64,000 nt of DNA, taken from assembly GCA_902806595.1 (NCBI GenBank), contig CADCXC010000037.1:1674001-1738000 (forward strand), written 5' to 3'. The notes under the pieces are model-generated. The model worked only from the letters and a program-made list of their open reading frames with translations, was not told where the DNA came from and did not search any database. A program made the position numbers and the translations under genes. Origin of the DNA: Pyrenopolyporus hunteri. Taxonomy: Eukaryota > Ascomycota > Sordariomycetes > Xylariales > Hypoxylaceae. This document shows positions 53,584 to 64,000 of this stretch, in pieces (positions within the stretch are counted from its first letter, which is position 1; every line of letters begins with the position of its first letter).

Positions 53584-56500
53584 CTAAAATATATAATCTT
53601 CGAGCGGCAACCTAGCTCGCCTCGAAGTCGCCGCCGCCAAATCATGAACATAATTCCATTCCTCCAGCTCCCTATGGAGGCTTTGGATCAAACCCCTCGC
53701 ATCCCACCTCGGGACCGCAGTTCCCCGCCCGGACTGTGTCGACGAATGCGTTTGTGCCCTAGATGGCCCTCTTACGCTGATACTCGAGCCATCCGACACC
53801 CAGTTGTCGTTGATGTCTCTGATCATGTGATTTGAGAATCTGTTGACATCCTCATTTGGTGTTAATGACGAGCCCTCCACCTCTTCTCGAACACCCCCAA
53901 AAAGCCTATTTGGATCCATAGTAATTGCGCGTCTTACGTTCAGGGCTCTCCCGTCCCCTAAATCGTGGAGAAGTGTAGAAAGGTATCTATTAGCTTCTCG
54001 GGTAAAGTTTGTAAAGACCTCGACCGCCCGGGTGAAGTCGCTCGATACCTGAGACGCGGGCTCGTTAATAAGGTACGCCGTCAAGGACGGCGAAAGCAGA
54101 TTGAGAAAGCGTATGGTCCGCACAAGAGTGTGAATGTGTTCATAATGCAGATCGGCAGCATCCATGGTTCGAAGGTGGAAAATTCCAGCTAGAACGAACT
54201 CTAGGACAACCAGCAGCCCCTTCATATCCTCTCTGCCCATAGGCCTATCGCCATAACGCGTTGTTGACAGCGCTTCGAAGGCGCGAACATAGGTGTTCAG
54301 TAGTATCCACCCTTGGGATACCCTAAACGCGGTTCTGATGATTGCTGGGAGCATCTTACTCAGCATGAATGATGAAACATAAGGGTTCTCCATTCCTTGC
54401 TGGAGAATAGCTATTTCGTCTTCAAGCTTGTCGTTCGCGAGTGCGAGCTTGAAGTTAGGGAATAGGAGATAGAATAGCCCCGGTATCGCCTTGGGGTCAC
54501 CTTCTTCTAGCTTGAGCCCCCACGATAGGATACCCGCTATCTGCAGGCGAGGATCCTGACTCGAGGGCGAGTATTCTCGACTAATCTGGTAGAAATATGA
54601 GTCCACGGGGCAGAGGTCCTGTGACCTGATCACGGTGACAATTGACCGGACAAACTCGATGTAATTTGTGTGTTCGGGAGAGTCTAACGTGATTGACTTA
54701 AGGTTAAGTTTCATTTGGTCCATCGTGTTTCTTAAAGCCCTCGAAAACTGCAATTGTAGCTGCTGCTTTCGGGTTGATTCCGAAAATCGTAACGCCCTGC
54801 GCATCATAGAAACGACATCTAGCTAGAACTTAGCAACGAATATGACGGCTGGCCACGGGGCACCTACAACCAAATAATGCCATATTCGAATCGTAATCGG
54901 GGTTATTTCCGACCTCTATAACTGCGTCCTTCAGATATGGATTACCATGACGCTTGACGGCTAGAGCGAGGCGGTTCTCGTAGGCCAGAAATCGGAAAGG
55001 CTTGACGAGCTCAACCAAGAAGAGATCGAGAATTGATATGCCCAGATCCTTTGACATAATTAGCGAGGTCTAGTTATAAGCATGAAAGATTCCAACCTTG
55101 AAGTCTTCTACGTTCTGCTCAATTAGCATGGTAAGGAAGAGAGCGTGATACTTCCTTGATGGGGAACCAATATCCTTCTGCATATCTCGAAATATGTTGT
55201 ACTTCCCGGTTGTAAAGAATTGAGAGACACGCTAGGGGCATGTTAGTTTTGGCCGTAAACCTATTTCAAAGACACGTACTGAAAGTCGGGCGTGGATTAA
55301 GCGCGCAGCCATCCGGCCCCCAAGTGACACAGCTTGTTCTACGCATATGGAGCGATCACTCGTAGGACCAAGCCCATCATCCCCCAAATCAATACTAGTA
55401 GTTGTACGAGTCATTGAGAAGAAGGGAGTCGCCATTCTACGCTCAAGTAACTGAAACATCGGGTGTTAGCAAGTGAAGTTCCGAGACGGAAGGATGCGCA
55501 CCCACCATAATAGCATCTTCCCCGTGCCACGAGTGATCGGCCGCAACGGGGCCTTGATTGAAGAACTCTTCGATCCGAGTAACATAGAAGTCCAAAATTT
55601 CTAGAGCAACTCGCAAGCCACTCCAGTCGAAGTCTGCCGATGAGAACGGGAAACGTGTAAAAACCTGATCTAACGGGTCTTGGGATAATTAGTAGAAATC
55701 TTCGTAGAAATGAGGATTCGACATACAATGATTCAATGCAAAAGAGATACTGCCGAGCGTTGGAGCATGTCGGATAACACTCAAAAAGCCTTTCATTGAG
55801 AAGTGTATCACGTCCATTGCACCTTTCCTGTTCAGCTTTACGATAGCGTCGACCATGTCTCGACTGATGCTCTTCGAAGCGTCCTTAGACATATTCGAGA
55901 GTTGTCGTTGGATATCTGATTCGGCCGATAAGTATTGTTCCAATACCTGCTGGAACATAGCTTTTTGCCAATCCGCGAAGGGTTTATATGTGTTGATGTC
56001 TTCGTCTGAGGATATCACGAATCTTGATAATTGGCTCCATGCTCGCAAGCTAATCAAACATGCCTCTTTGTGAGAACTGCCGGGCATCACGAGCTTTTCA
56101 ATGGTCTGTACCGAGGGTCGCAAACTCGGCGGCGCGGCCCAGAAAAGGGTACAGAGAAGGTCATGATGGTTTCTTAGCGCAGCCAGTTCGCTTTCATGTA
56201 TATCCTTTTCTTTATCATACTGCCGGTCATGATTTGGCAGCACTCTTGCCACCATATTTCTCGCGTCCTTGGTCAAGCCGTGGCTTCCCAGGCGTTTGAT
56301 AGACAACGCCAGAAGTTTGAGGAAAATGTGGAAACATTTATCCTCCGGCGCGATAGCGAGCGAAGGGGATTCCGCAAGGTGCTCCAGGAACTCAGGTGAC
56401 TTGTATGCTTCCTCGTTCCTCAAATGAGAAAGGCCTCGAGCAGCGAAAAAGTCGAAGATTGTTCCTATTATACCGTTCGACTTTCGCCATCCCCATTGTT

Positions 56501-59500
56501 CCACGAGGTAGTGGCAACGACTAACAACGCCTCTACAGTAATCGTTGAAACTAGGGCCTTGCCGCGAGTTGCTCTCATAAAGCTGGAAAACACGTCTGAG
56601 TAATTTTTGTGGTAAGGCCCAACCTTCCAGGGGGGTGGTACGCCTAAGGCCAGGGACAATAACCCCAGAATTATCGAATTCACCAAGCGGAAGGAGAGTG
56701 AATAGGCCATACCAGATACGCTCGAAAATATGCGCATCGTTGATGGAACTCGGGTCAGTGTCCAACACGACGGAAGAGACAACGTCCCAGAAACCGGATC
56801 TGGGGATGCGTGATTCTTCGAGGACTCGGATGAGTATGACCCAGCAGATGATTGAAGACTGCTCATTTCGAATACCCCTTTCGCGGAATGACATGCGTTG
56901 TAGATCGTGGTACAAGTTTCGTATATCCACCAGCTCCGTCGCGAGTAGTTCACGGGTCGTCCTTTTCGCAACCTTCACTAACACATCCTCAAGTCGAAAT
57001 GCTTCTGATAAGTGGCTAAGACTGTGACAAATGCGCAACACCTGGAATGATATGATCAAACTGCGGCCCAACACATTTATAAGAGGTCGGGATTGATCAA
57101 GGTGTCGGGATGGTAACGTCTCCAAACGTTGGGTGTAAGTTGATAACACTTCCAAGACCCGGCCGGCGAAATTTCGCTCGCTCTCCTCATCCGAGAAGCT
57201 TATGTGGTCCTGAAAATATTCTAGTACAAAGTCGGCAGCTTGTACAGGACTTGTACCAGAGCTAAAGTTAGGAGAATCCGAATAAAGATTTTCCGCTATC
57301 CAGTCCAAGACGATGCCCAACTCCGAAGAAGTCTGTGCATCCCACCGACCCCACCGAAGTGTTTTCTCACCAAGGGTGAATATGCCACGACCTCGTGTGC
57401 AATGAAAGCTACTGCGAGATTTCTCATCTAGAGCCTTCACAAGTCGGCCGCTCCCAATGAGCGTGCTCTCATGAAAAAAGACACCCGGATCTAGTGGAAA
57501 TATCTCGAAATGTTGGGTATAGTGAGTGCCAAAAGGACCAAGCCCCAGCAGTTTACCCGCGGATTCCGAGGTGTGCGTCAGTTCAACAGCGGGGCTTGGA
57601 GGACTCGCTTCACGAGGTAAAGGATCGTTGGCGTGTACGTACTGAGGAGCAGTGGTGTCCACTTGTCGAGGCTGGAAACGCTTCCGAAATTTCAATCGCT
57701 TTCTTACTGGTATTGGTTCAACCCTTTCGGGGCTGTTACCAGGTAATGAGTTCTCGGCACGCTTATTGACGTCGTCAAGGTCTGTACTGGTATCTACGAG
57801 CCGTTCGAGCCCAGCGCATACCGATGTAGGCAATGCCTTACGCGATTTGCGATATAACGCGTCGAGGGCTCTCTTTCTTGCATCAAAGGCATGTCGTCCG
57901 GCCTGTTCATCGGTCGTCTCAAGTTGTGCGGGCCTCGGGATCGCATTGAGAGACTTCGTCCGCCCAATACGAGAACGCTTAGAAGAAGCCGTAGGATTTG
58001 ATCCGGCCGACGCGGATAGCGCTCCCATCTCAGCAGATACGAATCCGTCCATGCTTGCCTGCTTAACCATTTTTCGGGTCTCTGAGAATCGACCTAAAGA
58101 GGCAACGCCACTACGTGACTTTGAAGCTTCCTTTCGAGGCTGGGCGACAGAATTGAGAGAAAGAGTGCGAAGAGGCTTCGGTGAGTTCGTTCGGCGCGTC
58201 ACCACAGGAGTGGCGGAAACCTTTGGTTTGATCCGACCCCTTTTCCAATCTCTGAGGACGCTGGTAGCGTCAATATTATCTTCACGTATTCCCAAGGTAA
58301 TCTGCTTCTTTGACGGGCTGGATTTACCCTTATCGAGCCTTTTATTCGCCGTTCGAGCAGCTATACGAATGAAAGCAGGCGCATTAGATTCGACGACGTC
58401 CAGGATGCTAAGTTTTGGGGGCGATGTGGATTTAGCTGATGTTCTTCTAGTGGGCTCTTTCGCGCGACGAGTTCCGGCCAGGTTGTTTCTAGTGCGGCCT
58501 CTCTTATCACCTGACTGTGTTGTCGCGCCCTTCGCTTCGTTAAGTAGTCCAGTGATCCTCTGCTGTCGTTTTGGTCGGCCTGGTCGCCCTTCGAATGTCG
58601 ACTGTTGGCCTTTTCTCCGTTTTCTAGGCTGCTCTAGTCTATATGTGTCCGTCCTAGTTCTTTTATTCCCCGAGAGCATATAGTCGATATGGTCATCTTC
58701 GACAACAGAGCCAGCGTCATCCTCGAAAATAGGAATACTGTTACTGTTATTGCTATTAAGATCATTGGCATCATCAACTCGTAGTGTCGTGTCGTTGTCA
58801 TCTGAGTCATCGAGAAACAACGCAGAGTCGATACCGGGTCTAGGTGATATCTGGCGGCGCTGGGCTACACCTTTCCTTTGAGTCCGTTCGGGAGAATGAT
58901 CTGGACTCCGTTGTGGAAGAGCCTTGGCGCCTTTCTGGCCTGTCCCTTGCCGATCGAGTCGAAGCCATGATGCAGGCAGCACGCCACGCATTTTTCTTCT
59001 CATGGCCGCCCGTAGTATTTCTGAGTCGCTTTCCGATTCATTGTTAGAGTCCAAATCTTGGTCGCTACCAGTCTCGTTTTCATCTTCCACCATAGTAAGG
59101 TCGATCGTGTCGGCGCTCCGATTTGCCGGGGCTGGGCTTTGGTTCTGCGACGACATCGTACTACTCTGTTTCGGAGTGAGTGCCGTGATAGGCCTAGAAT
59201 GTCTGGCGGCAGTAACTGGCGTTCCGATTTGGAAATTCGGGCTAGTCTGCGGTGGCGATGGAGGAATATCAAAGATACTATTGGAGTTCACTGGCGGAGA
59301 TACCTCTCTAGCGAATCTGACAGGCTGGTGTAATTTGGGGAGCTTCCGCTTCTTGGAAACTTTAGGAGAAGCCTGTCTTTTAATAGCCGTGGTTGATCTC
59401 TTTCCCAGTTGCCATTTGTCTACGTCGGCCGGGTCGGGAAATTCATCCTCGTCACGTTGTGAACTCGTCAGGAAAACCTCGGGCCGTGTCTCCCTACGCT

Positions 59501-60296
59501 CGGATGACGGTGACGGACTGCCAACCGGTCGAACATGTTCAACATCGATCTCATCGAGCAGACCAAGACGCTGGATTTCCTGGCTATCCCCCGAATCCTC
59601 TCGAACGAGGCCTCCAGCAGTCGATTGGCTTTCCTCTTCGTAGTCCTGCTCTTGGGAATCTTCTTCTTGCCTCCGTCTCGCCGCCTCTTCGATTTGCACG
59701 CGCAAAGGTCGCACGCCGTGTGACCTAAGTGTCTTGCTATACTGGGCACTCTCTAGCAAATAAGGGTGTTCTTGGATAGGCTTCCGTGGCCTCAACGATC
59801 GCCTCGATCGAGCCGCCATCCCCATCGAGACCTCCTCATCTTCATCCAAGACGTCGTCTACCTCGAAAATCGCATTGACATACTGCGTAGGTAAGGTAGA
59901 ATGGGCTGTTTCCGGCTTCTTCTGATCGTTTAATTCGGTTCTACTAACTTCGAGGCTTATTGTCAGGTTCTCGGGGCCATCTATAGGCTCTGGAGGTGGT
60001 GATGAGAGCGGGGACGAATCGGGATAATAGGCAACCTCCGGCTTCGAGGGAGCATGCGGCGATTGCGGCTGAGGTGGAACTTGATCTTCGGTATGCTGTC
60101 TCCCAGAGACTTGAGATGACATGGGTATATCCCATACATCTTGGCCCTTGGATGCTGGGTGTTCTGCGACAGGTTCATCTGAGGCGGAGGCACGGCTTCG
60201 TTGGTGTGGGAAGTCATGCTCAGATTCTTGACTACTATCGAAGTCGCTTTCGTCGTCCGAATCTGGCACCTCTCCAAGCTCCTTCCATTTCGCCAT
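53584..60296 (-). CDS. MMS22: Mus7/Mms22 replication-fork repair scaffold
   Basis: Six exons: 60296-55727, 55678-55506, 55450-55280, 55231-55097, 55048-54868 and 54818-53584, about 2154 residues; all five introns are 48-55 bp and phases agree. The N-terminus MAKWKELGEVPDSDDESDFD is the conserved Mus7/Mms22 start. Residues 20-900 are disordered, with acidic and basic clusters and a FANC-like sprinkling of SP/TP sites. From about 950 (LLGLGPFGTHYTQHFEIFPLD) to the end is the helical Mms22 family domain, e.g. DFDWSGLRVALEILDFYVTR and KYHALFLTMLIEQNVEDF. Mms22 is the substrate adaptor of the Rtt101-Mms1 cullin ligase and promotes recombination at damaged forks in the nucleus. Donors of intron 4 (GTTGGA) and intron 5 (GTAGGT or GTTGTA, 3 bp apart) are the least certain points. 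Confidence 0.88.
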
Positions 60297-60753
60297 TTGG
60301 CTCGAGATGCATTTCCCTGCACTGATTAATAGAGAAAGTCCGGCATGTCCTAGGCGTTAGGCAGATGAATTGTATGTGGTGACGAAAGATCAGACGCGTC
60401 CAAATACTCAAATGCACTTAAACGCGTAAAGGGTCGGGTACACAGGTACATGTAAGAAGGTACTCTGGCGGCGGGTGGGGCAAGGCAAGGATTATAACGC
60501 CACCTCTTCTCGTTTGATTCATAAACTTGGGGACATGACAGATTAGGTAGAAACAAGAAGAATTACCTAATATATTAGGTGCACAGGTGCAGGCATTGTA
60601 CCATAGTACATCTAAATTTCATTGAAAAACACAAACATTTTTACCTTAACGCTGTGAACCATCATCGTCAAGTTAGACGCAATTTCTTCGGCAACACGTT
60701 GATCAATCTCACGCCCCTAACCAAAAAAAAACAATGCATATGCTGAGCATATA
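60297..60753. other. Divergent promoter between MMS22 and the small membrane gene
   Basis: 457 bp with no accepted open frame. An A run (60723-60731) lies just before the small gene's start codon region. Confidence 0.45.
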
Positions 60754-61031
60754 ATGAGTTCGTTCGCTCGCACCGCTGTTCCTATAGGCCTTGCCGTGGC
60801 CTTTGGAATATGGAATGGTATGTATCACTGCTGCTTTCAAACATCACTCGACTATAAGTATAGGTACTGAACACCCCAGGCTATTACGCGTTCAATCCAG
60901 CTTTTAAGGAGCACCAAGTCAAACCATCACAATCTTTGACCAAAGGGTATCAACAGACGGAGGAAGCCACCAAAGTCGAAGACCTCGCTCAACAAAACCA
61001 ACCAAGAACGGACACTTCACCTAACCACTAG
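60754..61031 (+). CDS. 71-residue single-span membrane protein, two exons
   Basis: Exons 60754-60817 and 60880-61031 give 71 residues. The 62-bp intron has donor GTATGT, branch TACTGAAC and acceptor CCCCAG; each exon is too short to stand out alone. The sequence begins MSSFARTAVPIGLAVAFGIW and continues NGYYAFNPAFKEH. It has one hydrophobic span (about 7-25) followed by a polar, Gln/Thr-rich tail (QSLTKGYQQTEEATKVEDL). The short basic start, single span and soluble tail resemble small mitochondrial inner-membrane accessory proteins; that is inference. Support comes from clean splice signals, conserved phase and a stop directly after a plausible C-terminus. The function is unknown. It is divergent from MMS22. 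Confidence 0.7.
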
Positions 61032-62126
61032 CTATCAACCGGTACGATATCTGGCGCGATATCCGGTTAATGCCAGAACAGAATCCGTTATCTCTTAAGA
61101 GACCTATCCCGAGGTTTTAATCCCGGTTCCGCCGAGGTTACGTTGTCCATGTTAGAAGCAACCAGGAGGCATGTCTTCTATGTACGGCCCTAAACATTAG
61201 GGTGTTCTTCATAATAGCTTGTATTAAGGATTATTTTCGTTTAGTACGGCAATAATAAAAAGTAACGTACACCGAAGATAGCCAGATGCTATTATCCTCA
61301 AGGCTATCTTTGATGGAACATGTCTCATTGGAAATGCAAGCTACCTCTTCGACTTCTCCGTCTGAATATGGGCCAGCCTGAGCCGGCTATAATATAGTCT
61401 ATAGGTACCTTAGAAGCTTGCCAGCTGATTCCCATATTAGGTAGGTACCTATATGATGACAAGATATATGTAAGAATAATCTTGCTTATGGGTGATCCGA
61501 GCCATGCTATCAATAAGAGTCGATCTTGTTTAGGTACCTATTTAAAAAGCAATACGTTAAAAGCGATAGAGGCCTGAGGGATGGAAATCTGAAATATTTA
61601 CCTAATAACTGAGAGTACTAGCACTAAGCAACCTAGGTACATGTACCTAGGTACCTAGGTAGTCGCGCAAATCCACTTGCACGTCAAATTGCATGAAAGT
61701 GCTTAGTTCGTGTGACGTCGTATCTCTTTACCTAGGTCCGAATTTTAGCCGAATAGTCCTTGGCAGCTCTCACCACCGGAGCTACAGAGCTGGCGCAGCT
61801 GTCAATTATTGCCTGAGGCACAAAAGCAGCTCCTCCAATCGACTCCACTACAATCATACGACTAATAACTGACTTCAATAATCGGGAAAAGAGAAAGAAA
61901 AAAAAGACTCTGAAGCCATCCGAAAATATCCCAAGCTCCCAACAACAACCCGCCATCAGGAATCTCCCGCAGGCCTCGAGACCACCTCAATTGGTTCACA
62001 TCTCCGCTCTTCCAACCGACTCGCACGGAATTCCTTATTTCTTATTTCACTCGTGTCTTTCTCTCTTTTTAATCCTTTTCTTTGTTTTCGCCTTTATTCC
62101 TTTATTCCGACTATCCACAACCCACA
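61032..62126. other. Intergenic, 1.1 kb, upstream of COX5
   Basis: 3' flank of the small gene and promoter of COX5. There is a strong CCTAGGTACATGTACCTAGG palindromic tract at 61631-61662. The last 90 bp before COX5 are pyrimidine-rich (TCTTTCTCTCTTTTTAATCC), usual for highly expressed fungal genes. Minus frames at 61325-61513 and 61732-61956 are not protein-like. Confidence 0.5.
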
Positions 62127-62939
62127 ATGATGCGCACACCCACAACCACCCTCCTGCGCGGCGCCCTCCGCGCCAGCAGAACCACGACCATGATTCCCCG
62201 CGCCGCCGCCTCCACCCACGCCATCTCGAACCCAACTCTAGCCAACATCGAGAAGCGATGGGAGGGCATGCCTCAGACCGAGCAGGCCGAGCTGTGGATG
62301 GCTCTGCGAGACCGCATGAAGGAGAACTGGAGTGAACTCACGGTTCAAGAAAAGAAGGCCGGTACGTAATGTTTACGGTGTTTCGACCAGGCACAATTGA
62401 GCCCCGGCGGATTATGCTTCGAGAGCGTGGGCGCCTTAATTCGCACGTAAACTCTTGCGATTGGCAACAACTCCAGCAGATGATATCCCAGAGCGTAGAG
62501 TGGATCCTCGCTACTTAGCCCAACCATTCACGAATCATGTATTTGAGGACATCGCGAACTGATACCCCTCAATAGCCTACTGGATCGCCTTCGGCCCTCA
62601 CGGCCCTCGTGCTACTGGCCCTCCCGATGAGGGCCGCAAGGTCGCTCTTTACACCGGTCTGGGCATTTTCGCTAGTTTCGTTATATTCGCCACGGTGCGG
62701 ATGTTCGCCGGCCCTCCGCCCAGCACCATGACCCGGGAATGGCAGGAGGCCTCGAACGAGTACCTCAAGGTGAGAAGGGCCTTCGTCTACAATCCTTTTT
62801 TTCTCTTCTTCTCTTTTTTTAGGTCTCGAAACACCACTGAGCTAACATATCGTAGAAACAACGTGCGGAGCCTCTTACCGGTATCTCGTCCGAAGGCTAC
62901 ACCGGCAAGGGCATGATCCAGTCGCCGCCTAAGCACTAG
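62127..62939 (+). CDS. COX5: Cytochrome c oxidase subunit V (COX IV family)
   Basis: Exons 62127-62361, 62576-62769 and 62856-62939 give 170 residues. Introns of 214 and 86 bp have GTACGT/AATAG and GTGAGA/CGTAG signals, with branch GCTAAC in the second. Residues 1-30 (MMRTPTTTLLRGALRASRTTT) are a mitochondrial presequence. The mature part shows the family features: ANIEKRWEGMPQTEQAELWMAL, the joint KKA/AYWIAFGPHGPRATGPPDEG, one membrane span (about 100-122, ALYTGLGIFASFVIFATV) and the intermembrane-space tail ending MIQSPPKH. This nuclear-encoded subunit stabilises complex IV of the respiratory chain in the inner membrane. It matches filamentous-fungal Cox5 in length and layout. Confidence 0.95.
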
Positions 62940-64000
62940 TTCACCTAGACCTAGCCCTCGTAATACCAAACCTACTCTTTATATCCAGTTTTGTTTCCCC
63001 TTTTGTCCTTATAGAACCGCAATTCAAGGCATCAACTTCCATGTGCAAAACGAAAAGAAAAGCAACTAGAGTGGAACGGAGTAGTGGGCGAGGGTGCATT
63101 GGCTATCCGAAGCAGTCCGGCAAAACCGAGACTCTGGCAAGGCTTGAGCCCGGACAGCGCCATATCAGAGATATCAACCACAGTTCCAGCCGGGGGATGC
63201 GGTCTCCGCGCACAGAAAAGGCAAGGCTGGTCGGCCAGATCGCGCCTAGAGTTGTAAATATGTACAAGGGGGAAATAAACCTTCTGCCGTTCTAAAAAGT
63301 CCTTGACGCCGTATTAAGTGCTTAAGTTTACGTTGTATACGGAGTCATCGCACTTTCAGATCCCCGTTGCCCTTTGGGTACAGTCACAATCGAAAATAGC
63401 CAAATGGTCCCGTTGATGTCCTGTGTATAGGTACTCATTAAGCGACCCCCGTCGTAATGGGCCTATGCACACCCGTAGCACGGTAGTATACTAGGTAGGT
63501 AGGTATGTATACTCTATAAACGCACGTTATATGAGGTGATCCAGGTTCTTATACTAAGATGGACGTATGAAAGTATCATAAATATACCATGCCACAACTC
63601 TATAAGATTTTATCGGATCAAAACATCTCGCTCTAGAAAACGTCATTCTCGCATCTAGATCAACCTAATTCCTAAATATCGGCGTTCATCTAAATGCATA
63701 CTCGAGGTCAATATTTAGTATAACAAGCAACACTCAGTAGATGTACATACCTATATATTGCTCATACCATTTCAGATAGCTCAACTCCATAGCCCTCGAA
63801 AATCTCACGATTCCAAACCAACCGCTATGAAAGCGCCGTGCCGAACGTACCGAGTTCAAAAATGGGCCCTTTCCCCTATCAACATCGTGCCACATTTCCC
63901 AGATAAAACTCCGTATTTATAACCTATAGGTTGTTGTTTTTTCCCTTAATCATGGCTTATAGATGAACAAATCCCAGACCCATGCCCTTCAAGCACCGCT
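62940..64000. other. 3' flank of COX5 to window end
   Basis: About 1.06 kb. An 84-codon plus frame at 63041-63295 lies in the expected COX5 3' untranslated region and shows no motif. A TAGGTAGGTAGGTATG tract lies at about 63492-63507. No gene is recognised before the edge. Confidence 0.45.

Noticed and set aside
57652..58683. 343-codon plus frame antisense to MMS22
   Set aside because: Antisense to the disordered part of a well-supported gene; no domain, and such frames are common opposite Ser/Arg-rich coding DNA.
30178..60296. Functional clustering of MGS1 and MMS22 (both replication-stress genes) around the island
   Set aside because: They are about 22 kb apart on opposite strands with unrelated genes between; co-location looks accidental.

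Overview
The window is nuclear DNA of a filamentous ascomycete (Pezizomycotina, most likely Sordariomycetes). The signs are short GT-AG introns with CTAAC/CTGAC-type branch sites, the protein families (Zn2Cys6 factor with fungal_trans domain, DUF1996 secreted protein, Mus7/Mms22, Mgs1, Cox5, aerobic Hem13), and a 13-kb AT-rich block with saturating C-to-T mutation on both strands, the hallmark of repeat-induced point mutation (RIP). Gene models below were assembled by hand from reading frames and splice signals. No species can be named from the sequence alone.

Layout. 1-11 kb: a large low-complexity protein running off the left edge (-), coproporphyrinogen III oxidase (-), an unrecognised two-exon gene (-), and a secreted DUF1996 protein with eight exons (+). 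11-21 kb: a FAR1/MULE-derived gene (-), a membrane-anchored SGNH-like protein (-), and a divergent pair made of an MFS monocarboxylate-type transporter (-) and a Zn2Cys6 regulator (+), whose shared promoter carries an ordered array of CGG triplets. 21-32 kb: a BET-type bromodomain protein (Bdf1-like, -), a Utp12-domain ribosome-biogenesis protein (+) and the Mgs1/WRNIP1 clamp-loader-like ATPase (+). 32-34.4 kb: gene-poor.

34.4-47.3 kb is a RIP-saturated island. It resolves into an older minus-strand LTR retrotransposon (LTRs 34449-34628 and 47054-47233) interrupted by a younger plus-strand LTR retrotransposon (LTRs 36444-36681 and 42461-42698, target duplication ATTTA). Next to the younger one sits a 769-bp foldback element (42746-43514) with an 8-bp target duplication and no RIP at all. 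In the older element almost every surviving C lies in CpG, so the mutator spared CpG. The younger element keeps more non-CpG cytosines. The three elements therefore form a readable sequence of insertions.

47.3-64 kb: a C2H2 zinc-finger gene (-) with a very short intron and a possible frameshifted C-terminus, a mitochondrial AAA ATPase with one degenerate and one intact AAA module (-), a six-exon Mus7/Mms22 gene of about 2154 codons (-), a 71-residue single-membrane-span gene split by an intron (+), and cytochrome c oxidase subunit V/IV (+). The annotated genes are largely housekeeping (heme, respiration, ribosome assembly, replication-fork repair, chromatin reading), with one inducible-looking transporter/regulator pair. 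Intergenic DNA is peppered with TACCTAGGTA-type tetranucleotide tracts.
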